A DNA stretch of 64,000 nt from Helicobacter monodelphidis (GTDB lineage Bacteria > Campylobacterota > Campylobacteria > Campylobacterales > Helicobacteraceae), in contig NZ_NHYN01000002.1 of assembly GCF_003288845.1 (NCBI RefSeq), positions 108,084 through 172,083 of the forward strand, read 5' to 3'. Below are positions 39,773-49,094 of this stretch, one piece after another. The position numbers and the translations under genes are program-made. Below the pieces are notes generated by a model. It made no database searches. It was not told the DNA's origin and saw only the letters and a program-made list of their open reading frames with translations. The number at the start of each line of letters is the position of its first letter. Position 1 is the first letter of the stretch.

Positions 39773-40789
39773 CTAATTAATTTTGATATACGATTGCCCA
39801 AAATACAAAGCTTTTTTTGCTCCAAAAACGGGTAAATCAATTCCACCAGGAATCTTATATGTTCGGAATTCTACAAAATCAGGATTCAATGCAATCAAAT
39901 AACCTCGTTTTTCTAAAATATAAATATCAGTGCCAAAATTAACTCCTAGAAAATGGGCAAATGGGAATTTAATACGTTTTTTAATATTCAAATCAAAATC
40001 GCTCAAAAGCACTTCACCTTCGGCAGTAAAGAGATAAATACGGTCACTCAATACAAGAATCTGACGCAAATTCACATCATAGGTATTAACAAACTCTGGA
40101 CTAACCGTAATCATACGACTCTTTGTTGCAGCAATAAGACGATTATTATATAAATCTAAAAAAGAAACATTATTAAAATTCTCATCATTACCTACAGGAA
40201 TTTTTCTTACAATCTTATAGTTGCGTTTATCCACAATCATTAAAGCACCATCAAGTAAGGGAAAAACAATCAAATCACGCGTAAATACTGGACTTGCGGT
40301 AATGCTTGTAAAGGTCATCACACTACTCTCTTTCTGTGAAAATAAAGTCTGCCGATTCTTAATATTTTGAATAATTAATGTATTATCCGCCAAAACAAGA
40401 GCTAATAAATCTTTGTCTAATGTTGCTGCAAGAGGTCTGTGTTCATAAGAAGCAGAAAAAAGCTCATTTTGTTGTGTATCAAAAATAACAAGATTAGCTT
40501 GAGTACTCTTTTTTCCTTCTTCGCACACAGCAATACTAAGATCATCTTTTTGATTTAAAAAAGAACATTGTTTAGGAAGAATGGGGAACTCTAAAATCCC
40601 ATCAGCAGTCAAAATCTGTCCAGATTCCAGAGTAATACCGTTTCTATTCGCTGTTTTCAAAGCTGACGAGATTCTTAAAGGCTCAATTTCTCCCTCTGTT
40701 ATTTCAGGAGTATAATACTGCCTAGAATTGCACGCGACAAAGAAAATTGCTGTAAAGCATAAAAAAATGATACGAAATTTATGATTCAT
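39773..40789 (-). CDS. BamB-like beta-propeller lipoprotein
   Basis: About 338 residues. A lipoprotein signal with lipobox FFVAC (Cys near residue 20) is followed by repeated beta-strand units of about 40 residues (DNTLIIQNIKNRQTLF, DGALMIVDKRNYKIV, EGEVLLSDFDLNIKK, RGYLIALNPDFVEF), typical of a PQQ/WD-like propeller. In gammaproteobacteria the propeller lipoprotein BamB is encoded right after YfgM, and here too the gene overlaps an upstream YfgM-like gene. A BamB-like role in outer-membrane assembly is therefore inferred. Position corresponds to H. pylori HP0863. The ATG at 40789 is preferred to an earlier in-frame start. Confidence 0.7.
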   Translation of the reverse strand: MNHKFRIIFLCFTAIFFVACNSRQYYTPEITEGEIEPLRISSALKTANRNGITLESGQILTADGILEFPILPKQCSFLNQKDDLSIAVCEEGKKSTQANLVIFDTQQNELFSASYEHRPLAATLDKDLLALVLADNTLIIQNIKNRQTLFSQKESSVMTFTSITASPVFTRDLIVFPLLDGALMIVDKRNYKIVRKIPVGNDENFNNVSFLDLYNNRLIAATKSRMITVSPEFVNTYDVNLRQILVLSDRIYLFTAEGEVLLSDFDLNIKKRIKFPFAHFLGVNFGTDIYILEKRGYLIALNPDFVEFRTYKIPGGIDLPVFGAKKALYFGQSYIKIN

Positions 40790-41489
40790 CGCCTTGCCCC
40801 TGTGGTGCAATTTCAATTCCCTCCAGCCCTTCTTTTTGTTGATTTACTTCTGAACTCTGTAAATCCGTATTTTGAGTTACCTCCATCTGAATTACACCAT
40901 AATGTTTTAATGCTTGAGCAATACTATATACACCAGAAGTCTGTGGAATTTGTAAAAGAATTTGGTGTGCTTCCTGAATACGATTTTCCTCTAGTAACAA
41001 ATACGCTTTTTGCAACATTGCTGCATACTTAAACGAAGGCTCTAAATTTTCTCGCTTAAGCAATACATCAAAGCCACTAATGTCGCCCTTTAAACTACTT
41101 TCCTCATAGGCAGAAAAGGCAGCAATAAAACCATCCTTAGAATTTGAAAGTTGTTTAAGATCCTCTTGATTATGTGTTTTTAAGGCTGTCGAAAGCAATA
41201 AAAAATCATAAAGCGTTGAACCCGTTTCTTGAAGTGCCAACCATTTTTTTCCACCTTGTTGCTCCTTCAACGCCTCACTATAAAGCATAAATGAGTCAAA
41301 CCTCTTCTCTTCTTGATACCAAGACATTAAACGATAACCCAAAAAAGAACAAACCGCTACAACAATAATCAAAATAAAAATATTTTTGTAACGTTTATAC
41401 CAGCTTTCAGCTCGAATCAAGCCTTCTAAGAATTTTTCTTCTGTAGAAATCTCTTCTTTAATGTAGTTAATATTCTCTTTTAAGCTCAT
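40779..41489 (-). CDS. YfgM-like membrane-anchored TPR protein
   Basis: A 236-residue protein. A cytoplasmic N terminus of about 33 residues (EEISTEEKFLEGLIRAESW) precedes one membrane segment (about 36-56) and a periplasmic helical-repeat domain (about 60-205), ending in a Glu/Gln-rich tail. This is the layout of YfgM (TPR_21), an SecYEG-associated periplasmic chaperone. It overlaps the beta-propeller lipoprotein gene by 11 bp. Function as a chaperone is inference from the family and from the pairing. Confidence 0.72.
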   Translation of the reverse strand: MSLKENINYIKEEISTEEKFLEGLIRAESWYKRYKNIFILIIVVAVCSFLGYRLMSWYQEEKRFDSFMLYSEALKEQQGGKKWLALQETGSTLYDFLLLSTALKTHNQEDLKQLSNSKDGFIAAFSAYEESSLKGDISGFDVLLKRENLEPSFKYAAMLQKAYLLLEENRIQEAHQILLQIPQTSGVYSIAQALKHYGVIQMEVTQNTDLQSSEVNQQKEGLEGIEIAPQGQGDES

Positions 41490-41515
41490 TTTTTTCCTTT
41501 CTTAGAATCAAATTT

Positions 41516-41941
41516 CTATCGCCCTGTACTTCCAAAACCACCCTCTCTCTGTGTTTGGCTTAATTCTTCCACCTCAATGCAATCAGCCTGATATACTGCA
41601 CAAAGCACGGCTTGTGCGATTCTATCTCCTATTTTCACAACATAGGGTAAAACAGAATGATTCATTAAAATTACCTTTAATTCTCCACGATAATCGCTAT
41701 CCACTGTGCCGGGTGAATTCAAAACACTAAGGCCATGTTGTAGCGCTAAACCACTTCTAGAACGTACCTGAATCTCATAGCCACTAGGAATCTCCACCGC
41801 TAAACCCGTACGAATCAGTTGCCATTTTAATGGAGAAATTTCTAATTCTTCAATCGAAACTAAATCAAAACCTGAAGAACCTTGTGTTTGGTAGCGAGGA
41901 ATTACAGCAAGGGGATGAAGTTTCTTGAACGCAAGTTTCAT
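41516..41941 (-). CDS. dut: dUTP pyrophosphatase
   Basis: A 141-residue trimeric enzyme cleaving dUTP to dUMP. The five motifs are present: SGFDLVS, RSRSGLA, NSPGTVDSDYRGE(L), GDRIAQAVL and the C-terminal REGGFGSTGR arm. It supplies dUMP for thyX. It lies 6 bp after greA. Confidence 0.96.
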   Translation of the reverse strand: MKLAFKKLHPLAVIPRYQTQGSSGFDLVSIEELEISPLKWQLIRTGLAVEIPSGYEIQVRSRSGLALQHGLSVLNSPGTVDSDYRGELKVILMNHSVLPYVVKIGDRIAQAVLCAVYQADCIEVEELSQTQREGGFGSTGR

Positions 41942-41947
41942 CGCACT

Positions 41948-42436
41948 CTATCCAAATTGTATATCTTGATAAAAAACACGCAATACTTCATAATCTACCT
42001 CACCGTTAGGGAGCTTTACGCTCACCTCATCACCTTCTTTTTTTCCATTAAAAGCTTTTGCCAAGGGGGAATGAAACGAAATAAGCCCTGCATCTGGTTT
42101 TGCTTCCATACTACCCACAATTGTGTAAGTCAACTGCTTATCTGTATCAATATCCAACAATTCAAATGTAGAACCAAAGCCAATTTTTTCATGCTTTAAT
42201 TCTGACGGATCAACAACCTGCACACGTGCAAGTAGCTCACTCAATTCTTTAATTCTTGCCTCAATAAAAGCCTGTTTCTCCTTTGCTGCGTGATATTCAG
42301 CATTCTCTTTCAAATCACCATGCCCACGTGCAATATCAATCTCTTTTACAATGTTTGGACGTTCATTTTCTTTGAGATTCTTTAATTCACTCACAATTTT
42401 TTCATAACCAAACGCCGTCATAGGCTCTTTTTGCAT
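41948..42436 (-). CDS. greA: Transcript cleavage factor GreA
   Basis: A 162-residue factor that rescues stalled RNA polymerase. The N-terminal coiled coil carries the acidic tip (GDLKENAEYHAAKEKQ) and the C-terminal domain has SFHSPLAKAFNGKKEGDEV. AAGGGAG precedes the ATG. Length is normal. Confidence 0.96.
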   Translation of the reverse strand: MQKEPMTAFGYEKIVSELKNLKENERPNIVKEIDIARGHGDLKENAEYHAAKEKQAFIEARIKELSELLARVQVVDPSELKHEKIGFGSTFELLDIDTDKQLTYTIVGSMEAKPDAGLISFHSPLAKAFNGKKEGDEVSVKLPNGEVDYEVLRVFYQDIQFG

Positions 42437-42495
42437 AACGCTCCCTTAAAACCAATATTTTTTGTTATCATAGCTTAAAGCATTTTAAAATGGCT

Positions 42496-43551
42496 TTAAA
42501 TTTTTTGTATCCATTCCGCCACATTTTGAGCACTACCATGTTGTAAATATTTTCGCAAAAGATTCGCCCCTTCCAAAAACTCTTCTAAAGAAGATTCCCT
42601 AAAAGACTTCAATAAATTCTCCTCACTTAAATCATCCTGTAATAGCTCATGATGTAAATTTCCCCTACCCATTTTTTCAAAAAAGATATTCGCTAACCCT
42701 ACATTAGGGAGTCGCATCAAACGACGTGCAATAAAATAATCTAAAGATTTTGCACGATAACCAAGCACAAAAGGTGTTCCAAGCAAAGCTGCCTCAAGCG
42801 TTGCTGTTCCACTGCAGATAAAGGCAAACGCACTATCTTGTAAAGTTTCTTGTGCAGAATTTGAAAGAATAAACCCGTCTGTATCTCCATAAATCTCAGC
42901 GATATCTTGCTGTGAAAACAAGGGCGGTATCACTAAATGTGTTTCATAACCTTCTATACGCAATTTTTGAGCAACACAAGAAAAAGTAGGAAAGATACGA
43001 CAAATTTCACTCCGTCGACTACCCGGCATAAAAGTGATTTTATGGCTCTGCTTTTGTGCTTGGACGGGAGGGATAACATCAAGTAAGGGATGCCCAACAA
43101 ACTCAGCCTTATGTTGATAATAGTTGACCTCGAAAGGGAGAATCGCTGCTAAACGATCACAATACTTTTCAATACTCTTTGCACGATATTTTTTCCATGC
43201 CCAAACCTGCGGTAAAATATAATAAATAATTTCACACTTATAACCCCTTTGCTTAATTTTTTTAGCTAAAGGAATATGGAAAGATGAAGAATCCATTATT
43301 AATACTTTATCAACTTCCTGTGCTAACGATACCATCTGATTTTGTGCATTCATAAAAAAGGGAAGCTGCTTTAAAACATCACTAAAACCCATTACAGAGA
43401 ATTGCGATGGGCTAAAAATAGGAGTGCATTGATAGGTTTGTGCAATTTCTGCATCAAAAATGCCTAAAAGCTCTACATCTCTCAAGTAGCGTAAAAGCCA
43501 CCTAAGATGAAAATTAGAACTCGGCTCTAAAGCACTCACTAAGAGTTTCAA
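42496..43551 (-). CDS. lpxB: Lipid-A-disaccharide synthase
   Basis: A 351-residue glycosyltransferase that joins UDP-diacylglucosamine and lipid X in lipid A synthesis. It has SALEPSSNFHLRWLL in the N-terminal region, YYILPQVWAWKKYR, FVGHPLLD, MPGSRRSEICRIFP and CSGTATLEAALLGTPFVLGYR. The start is TTG overlapping the upstream stop (TTGA). Confidence 0.95.
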   Translation of the reverse strand: MKLLVSALEPSSNFHLRWLLRYLRDVELLGIFDAEIAQTYQCTPIFSPSQFSVMGFSDVLKQLPFFMNAQNQMVSLAQEVDKVLIMDSSSFHIPLAKKIKQRGYKCEIIYYILPQVWAWKKYRAKSIEKYCDRLAAILPFEVNYYQHKAEFVGHPLLDVIPPVQAQKQSHKITFMPGSRRSEICRIFPTFSCVAQKLRIEGYETHLVIPPLFSQQDIAEIYGDTDGFILSNSAQETLQDSAFAFICSGTATLEAALLGTPFVLGYRAKSLDYFIARRLMRLPNVGLANIFFEKMGRGNLHHELLQDDLSEENLLKSFRESSLEEFLEGANLLRKYLQHGSAQNVAEWIQKI

Positions 43552-44666
43552 TTAAAAACCTCGCCCACTTTCTTGAATCCAGATGGCGTAATAATCCGCA
43601 TTTCGTTATTCATGGAATGTGGGCTTAATACTTCTTTAGCATTCTCTATATTTTGCTGCTCCTCATCTTTTTGTTCTTGGAATAATTGTTCACTTTCTAA
43701 ACTTTGAAAATCCCCACTTTTTTCCTTTTTAAAGCTACTCGCCTCGACAGGTTCCCCCAAAGATGAAATACTATCCTCTATATCTTGATTACTCTGCTCT
43801 TGTGGTGTTTGTTTATTTAATTCTTCCTCCACAGACTCTTTTTGCATTAATTCTTCCTTGCATTCCACATTTTGTTCACCACCAGCTTGCAAATGTCGCA
43901 TTTCCTCTTGTGCAAACAAAGAGCTACGATAGTTATTAAAATGCCCCTCCCCCTTCAAAGCATAAAGTTCACTCTTAAGCTCACGTACTTCAATACTCAA
44001 TTCTCCCTTTTCAATCTCTAATTCAATTGTTTTTGCTTGTAATTTTTCAATTTCCTCTAAAAGCTCTTTTTCATTGCGACTCTCACCACTCTTAATAGAA
44101 ACAATCGTTTGCTCATAATAATTTTTTGCTGGTTGAGCTTTAATAATTTTTCCACCCCTTCCCATCACCTCAACTTGTCTAAGCGGAATTGCTTCATAAA
44201 TACCTGATTCAGCCGCACTCTCCAACAAAGTATCACGGCGATCTTTAATCGCTTTTAACGCATTTTGACGCACAATATATTCAGCCTTCAAACGTTCCAC
44301 ATCTCGTTGCAAATCCTTGACTTCTTGCCTTAATTGAACAGCCTGTTCCTCAATGTGTGCATTTTCAATGTGTAATTCTCGCAAATATTGTTCACGCTCT
44401 TCAAAATTCTGCTTACTAGCTTTCTCTTGCCTATCGATAGCTTTAAAGCTTTCTTCTAAGGCTTCTACCTGCTCTGTCAAAGTATCTACAAGCTCCATTT
44501 TCATATTGTATTCTTGGTTAAGCTTTTCACACGCCTCAATCAACTGTGCATGTTCTTTTTCAAATCGCTTACGTTCTTCTTCAAAAATTTCAACAATTTG
44601 CCACTTCTCTTTAATGCTTGATTCCTGTTCCATAAACCGCATTAAAATCTTATCTCTACCTTGCAT
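43548..44666 (-). CDS. Long coiled-coil protein of unknown function
   Basis: A 372-residue protein. Residues 10-150 are an almost continuous coiled coil; a short glycine-containing segment follows (PLRQVEVMGRGGKIIK, about 172-190) and a second coiled coil (about 198-245). The last 110 residues are acidic and Gln-rich with no structure. There is no signal peptide. Gene order (lpxB before, hypA after) places it where H. pylori HP0868 lies. It probably acts as a scaffold; nothing shows a catalytic role. Confidence 0.65.
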   Translation of the reverse strand: MQGRDKILMRFMEQESSIKEKWQIVEIFEEERKRFEKEHAQLIEACEKLNQEYNMKMELVDTLTEQVEALEESFKAIDRQEKASKQNFEEREQYLRELHIENAHIEEQAVQLRQEVKDLQRDVERLKAEYIVRQNALKAIKDRRDTLLESAAESGIYEAIPLRQVEVMGRGGKIIKAQPAKNYYEQTIVSIKSGESRNEKELLEEIEKLQAKTIELEIEKGELSIEVRELKSELYALKGEGHFNNYRSSLFAQEEMRHLQAGGEQNVECKEELMQKESVEEELNKQTPQEQSNQDIEDSISSLGEPVEASSFKKEKSGDFQSLESEQLFQEQKDEEQQNIENAKEVLSPHSMNNEMRIITPSGFKKVGEVFN

Positions 44667-44675
44667 TCTCTATCC

Positions 44676-45032
44676 TTAAGACTCTTCTTTTTGCAACTCT
44701 ACTGAAAGTAGCAACATATCCTGTCCTTCAATAATCTTAACCTCCCTCGACCCACAAAAACCACAAACTCCATATTCCAGTCCATGCGGATAAGATTCTT
44801 GCCGACAACATATACAACTTAATTTTACCCTAATATTCCTTATTTCTAGCCCACTTTTCTCACAGACACTTCCCACTTTATAATTCTCAAATGCGGATTC
44901 AAACAAATGCGGATTTACACCGCAACGTTCTCCTAACCCAACGACAACATTTGACACAAAATCAGCTTGATGAATAAAAACTTGTTCCTCACATAGCTCC
45001 ATTAATGAAGCAACAATTGAATATTCGTGCAT
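44676..45032 (-). CDS. hypA: Hydrogenase/urease nickel chaperone HypA
   Basis: A 118-residue nickel metallochaperone. The start at 45032 gives the conserved N terminus MHEYSIVASL, whose Met-His-Glu binds nickel; a longer frame adds five residues and would spoil it. The structural zinc site is CICC...CGFCGS. HypA delivers nickel to [NiFe] hydrogenase, and in H. pylori to urease. It ends the hypB-C-D-helicase-E-A unit. Confidence 0.95.
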   Translation of the reverse strand: MHEYSIVASLMELCEEQVFIHQADFVSNVVVGLGERCGVNPHLFESAFENYKVGSVCEKSGLEIRNIRVKLSCICCRQESYPHGLEYGVCGFCGSREVKIIEGQDMLLLSVELQKEES

Positions 45033-45040
45033 AAAAATCC

Positions 45041-46045
45041 TTAGCAAATTCGTGGTAAAATTTCACCACTCGGATATTCCAAAAAACGCTTTCCACCACC
45101 CTTTTCAACAATAATTACCTCGCCTAAATGTTGTGATTTTTGAACTTCACCAATAATTTGTGCATCCTTTGCTCCAGCTCCCCTAAGCATCTCTACAACT
45201 TGTTTTGCATCTTCTGCCGCAACACCTACAACAGCTGCACCTTCATTTGCAAATTCTAATAATTCCAAAGCACCCAAAAAAGATACAATTCCCAATGCTT
45301 CTTGTGCATAAGCAATTTTCTCCCGTTCAATTAGAATGCTCACTTTAGATGAAATTGCCCATTCATTCAAGACTGCTGCAATTCCACCCCTTGTCGCATC
45401 TCTTAAACAACGCAATTGTAGGGTTTCATTCATAAAAAGTGGGGCAAAAAAAGGATAGAGTTGCTGACAATCACTCTTTAATGAACTTTGCAATGCAATT
45501 TCTTCACGCAAAGCATAAATTAATGCTCCATGACTTCCCGCTTCACCCGTAAAAATAATTTTATCTGTCGGTTGAAGGTTTTTGGCTGAAAGGTTTTTGT
45601 ATTGAATTTCTCCGAAAGCTGTTGTCGTAATAAAAATCCTATCAAGACTACCCTTATTAAGCACTTTTGTATCACCAGAAAGAATTTTAACACCAGCACT
45701 TCTAAGTTCCACCGCCATTGATTTTAAAATTCTCTCTAAATCTTTCTTCAAAAATCCCTCTTCAATCAAAAAACAACAAGTTAAATACTGCGGTTTTGCA
45801 CCCATCATAACAACATCATTCAAACTTCCACAAACACTTAATTTTCCAATATCTCCGCCCGGAAAAAATAAAGGAGAAATAGTAAAACCATCGCTACTAA
45901 CTGCTAGATTCTCTTTTGCCTGAATGATACCGCCATCTTCACCCATAAACAACAAAAATTCACCCAAATATTTCGAAAAAACTTCATTTAAAAGCTTTTG
46001 GCTTTCAACCCCTCCGCTTCCCTCTGCTAAAGAAATTCTTTGCAT
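45041..46045 (-). CDS. hypE: Carbamoyl dehydratase HypE
   Basis: A 334-residue protein that converts the carbamoyl group on its own C-terminal cysteine to a cyanide ligand for the [NiFe] centre. It shows the PurM-type nucleotide-binding MGEDGGII and ILSGDTKV, the DATRGGIAAVLNE segment and the functional C terminus PRIC. Its start lies inside the end of the helicase gene (19 bp overlap). Confidence 0.96.
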   Translation of the reverse strand: MQRISLAEGSGGVESQKLLNEVFSKYLGEFLLFMGEDGGIIQAKENLAVSSDGFTISPLFFPGGDIGKLSVCGSLNDVVMMGAKPQYLTCCFLIEEGFLKKDLERILKSMAVELRSAGVKILSGDTKVLNKGSLDRIFITTTAFGEIQYKNLSAKNLQPTDKIIFTGEAGSHGALIYALREEIALQSSLKSDCQQLYPFFAPLFMNETLQLRCLRDATRGGIAAVLNEWAISSKVSILIEREKIAYAQEALGIVSFLGALELLEFANEGAAVVGVAAEDAKQVVEMLRGAGAKDAQIIGEVQKSQHLGEVIIVEKGGGKRFLEYPSGEILPRIC

Positions 46046-47736
46046 GATTCCTCCTTGAATGGCTTTGCATTATTGAGTAAAGCCGTGATAAATTGATTTT
46101 TCATTTTTCTCCATTCTTTTACATCACAAACAAGAATAATTCTCTTCTTAGCACGACTCACCGCAACATTCAGAGCTGATAAAGCCCTTAAATTGCGCGA
46201 ATCAGTCAAGTGGTAATGACATAAAACAGGAGAGAAAATAATAGTATCAAACTCTAAGCCTTGAGATTTATGAATCGTAAAAATTCTTTCTAAACCCCTT
46301 AAATGTGTGCAGGTAGAATATAACAATTTTTGTTGTTGTCGGAAAGGTGTAATAATGCCAAAATCCTGCATCTTTAAAGATTGGGTTAATACAGCAATAG
46401 ATTGTGCTTCATTTAAAGAAGAATATTCCCTATCCTTGATAACATTTGTTCCGCTATCAATATAGAAAATTTCTGTAGCCTCTTGCAAACCATGCAAGTT
46501 TGCATGGTAGATAAAGTGGTCTAAAATTTGTGTCAAATTCTCCCCATATCGGTAGCTACGCGTCAAAACACTTAAATTAATTTGCTCAAAAGTGGGTTCA
46601 AAAGCTGGATTCTTTAGCATAGCTTCACCATTCTTAAAAAAATCCTCACAATAAAGGCTAGAAAGGCTGAATAGTTGCAATAAATGCCCATTTTCTAGTT
46701 GTCGCATATCACTAGAATTGGCTTCACAAACTGGATTCAGCTGTTTATGGTCACCCAACAATGTCAAAGGAGCATCATAATAAGCAAGGCTTAAGGATTT
46801 AATTAAGGGGACAGACGCTGCTTCATCAAGAAAAATATGGTCGATTTTTCCTAAACTCTCATAACGACGTATAAAACCATCAAGTGTCAAGGCAATAACT
46901 TTAGCCTCTTGCAAACGCTGTTTAATAGTTTTAGAAAATTCGAATGTAAATAAATTTTGCTCAAATTTTTTTGTAAGCATACCTGGATCGCACACTTCCC
47001 CATATTGCAAGAAAAAATTTTGGGTAGGGGTACCTAAACGCAACACAAATTCTAAGGGTATTTTTTGTTCTGCCAACATTGGTAAAATAGCATATAAAAT
47101 TTGTTCTAATGCAGTATTTGTCGGTGCTAAAATTAGAGTTCTTTTTTCTTTACTTAAAAGAAACTTTAAAGCTTCAAACAAAACACCCTTTGTTTTTCCA
47201 CTACCCGGTAACCCCCAAATATAGGAGATTGGGGATTGCAACAAATTTTTTAAAGCAGTATTTTGCTCCTGACTTAGTCTAGAAACTTCTTGAAAATTAT
47301 ATTCGCTTTGTAAGCTAAAAATTGCCTCCAGACGTTCAGAATCAAACAACGAAGGTAAATTATCTGCATGTTTTTGAAAAAATTTCTCCACATTCATCAC
47401 CAAGAACTTTAAGTCGGAATAAAGTACAATCGTATGATTAAGAATCTGCTCTTTTATTTCAGAATCAGTAAAAATTTCTAATTTCTTTTCTTTTTCATCG
47501 AAACTTTTTACTCCCAAAATCTCACCATCAATTGGGTAGAATTTATCGCCGATTTGTAACACCAAAGCTTCTGCAAAAAGATACTTTGTCTGCAAAAATA
47601 AATCCACACCATCAAGATTGGATTGTTTTTTTACCACGGGCAATGCCTCTAAACCGCGTTGATTCTCCTCTAAGAATACATAATACAAAGAAGCAGCATC
47701 AACTAATCGCTCATACAAAGCAACAGATTCTGACAT
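46027..47736 (-). CDS. Superfamily 1 helicase-like ATPase inside the hyp operon
   Basis: A 569-residue Upf1/DNA2-type protein. A poorly conserved N-terminal region (about 1-155) precedes the motor: Walker A WGLPGSGKTKG (about 174-184), LAPTNTALEQIL, DEAA (about 294-297), GDHKQLNPV, SYRYGE, TIHKSQGLEFDTI and VAVSRAKKR. All helicase motifs are seen. It starts immediately after the hypD stop and overlaps hypE, so it is transcribed as part of the hydrogenase-maturation genes. No hydrogenase role is known for such helicases; it may be a passenger. Confidence 0.88.
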   Translation of the reverse strand: MSESVALYERLVDAASLYYVFLEENQRGLEALPVVKKQSNLDGVDLFLQTKYLFAEALVLQIGDKFYPIDGEILGVKSFDEKEKKLEIFTDSEIKEQILNHTIVLYSDLKFLVMNVEKFFQKHADNLPSLFDSERLEAIFSLQSEYNFQEVSRLSQEQNTALKNLLQSPISYIWGLPGSGKTKGVLFEALKFLLSKEKRTLILAPTNTALEQILYAILPMLAEQKIPLEFVLRLGTPTQNFFLQYGEVCDPGMLTKKFEQNLFTFEFSKTIKQRLQEAKVIALTLDGFIRRYESLGKIDHIFLDEAASVPLIKSLSLAYYDAPLTLLGDHKQLNPVCEANSSDMRQLENGHLLQLFSLSSLYCEDFFKNGEAMLKNPAFEPTFEQINLSVLTRSYRYGENLTQILDHFIYHANLHGLQEATEIFYIDSGTNVIKDREYSSLNEAQSIAVLTQSLKMQDFGIITPFRQQQKLLYSTCTHLRGLERIFTIHKSQGLEFDTIIFSPVLCHYHLTDSRNLRALSALNVAVSRAKKRIILVCDVKEWRKMKNQFITALLNNAKPFKEESCKEFL

Positions 47737-48852
47737 TTAAGCCCTTTTCAGGGCATAGCGATAATAAGCACTACAAGCCCCTTCGCTACTTACCATACAA
47801 CTCCCTATAGGATTAGAGGGAACACAAACATTTCCAAATAATTTACATTCAAAGGGTTTTTTCATTCCCCGTAAAATCTCACCACAAATACAAGATTTAT
47901 GTTCTTTAGTAATAATATTTTGTAAAATAGGGGCAAAATACCTCTGTGCATCATAATGTGAAAATTCTTCGCGTAAAGTCCAAGAAGAATCTGCAATAAT
48001 ACCTAATCCACGCCACTCAAAGTCATCTTTTACGAAATATTGATGGATGAGTTGCTGCGCTTTGATGTTTCCACAAACACTCACACATCGATGATATTGA
48101 TTCTCAACTTTTGCAATATTTTTTTGTTTTTGCTCCACTACCCTTAAAATAGATTCAAGCATATCGACAGGTTCAAAACCAGCAATAACAATGGGAATTT
48201 GAAATTTTTCTACTAATGGATAATAAATTTTTTCACCCGTTATTACACTCACATGAGAGGGTGCAAGGAGAGCGTTAATACGATGATTTGGAGCATCAAG
48301 AATCGCATTTAATGGTTCCACAACCGTAATGTGATTAATAAAAAATAAAAGATTTTGAATTTTGTATTCTTGCGTTCTTTTTAATAATGCCGCCGTCATT
48401 GGTGTTGTCGTCTCAAAACCAATTGCAAAAAATACTACCTTAGAATGCGGGTTCTCTTGTGCAATTTTTAAAGCCTCAAGGGGTGAGTATACAGCCTTAA
48501 CATTTGCACCTGCTGAACGTATATCTGCAAGACTTCCCAAAGTTCCGGGTACTCGAATCATATCACCCAAAGTAACAAGAATCACATCTTTTTGTTGTGC
48601 AATAATTCCTGCAGCATCAATCCGACTTCTAGGCATAATGCAAACCGGACAACCGGGTCCATGAATGAATTCAATCTGTGGTGGCAACAAGTCCAACAAA
48701 GCATAACGCATAAGCGTGTGCGTGTGTCCGCCACAAACCTCCATAATGCGTAACGGTTCTGATAATGTCAATGCTTTTTGTGTAATTACTTTAGCAAGAG
48801 TAGCAATCGTTTTAGCATCACTGAATGGTTGTAATATCTCTATATTATTCAC
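47737..48852 (-). CDS. hypD: Hydrogenase maturation protein HypD
   Basis: A 371-residue iron-sulfur protein that with HypC assembles the Fe(CN)2CO unit. The motifs are EVCGGHTHTLMRYAL, HGPGCPVCIMP, FFAIGFETTTP and the C-terminal cysteines CICGEILRG, CKLFG and SCMVSSEGACSAYY. It overlaps hypC by 4 bp. Confidence 0.97.
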   Translation of the reverse strand: MNNIEILQPFSDAKTIATLAKVITQKALTLSEPLRIMEVCGGHTHTLMRYALLDLLPPQIEFIHGPGCPVCIMPRSRIDAAGIIAQQKDVILVTLGDMIRVPGTLGSLADIRSAGANVKAVYSPLEALKIAQENPHSKVVFFAIGFETTTPMTAALLKRTQEYKIQNLLFFINHITVVEPLNAILDAPNHRINALLAPSHVSVITGEKIYYPLVEKFQIPIVIAGFEPVDMLESILRVVEQKQKNIAKVENQYHRCVSVCGNIKAQQLIHQYFVKDDFEWRGLGIIADSSWTLREEFSHYDAQRYFAPILQNIITKEHKSCICGEILRGMKKPFECKLFGNVCVPSNPIGSCMVSSEGACSAYYRYALKRA

Positions 48853-49094
48853 ATCTCTTCCTCTTCTTTGAGAGATTCTAAAATTTGCTCATAAACTTCC
48901 AGCGAAAGCTTTGCACTCTCTTCATCAATTTTGCTCATCACAAAACCCACATGCAAGAGAACATAATCACCAACTTCAACTGACTCTTGCATTAAGTCCA
49001 AACTCGCCTCTCGTTGTACTCCCAATGTCTCTAAACAGGCTACATTCATTTCTGAGTCAATCGAAATTACCTTAGAAGGTATGGCTAGACACAT
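48849..49094 (-). CDS. hypC: Hydrogenase maturation chaperone HypC
   Basis: An 81-residue HypC/HupF protein. It begins MCLAIPSKVI, in which the Cys after the removed Met carries the iron ligand group, and includes VGDYVLLHVGFVMSKID. Its start lies within the end of hypB (23 bp overlap), a tight coupling. Confidence 0.96.
   Translation of the reverse strand: MCLAIPSKVISIDSEMNVACLETLGVQREASLDLMQESVEVGDYVLLHVGFVMSKIDEESAKLSLEVYEQILESLKEEEEM

Noticed and set aside
39763..39846. Longer N terminus of CoaX
   Set aside because: It overlaps the upstream lipoprotein gene, while a GTG with a good ribosome site gives the normal family length.
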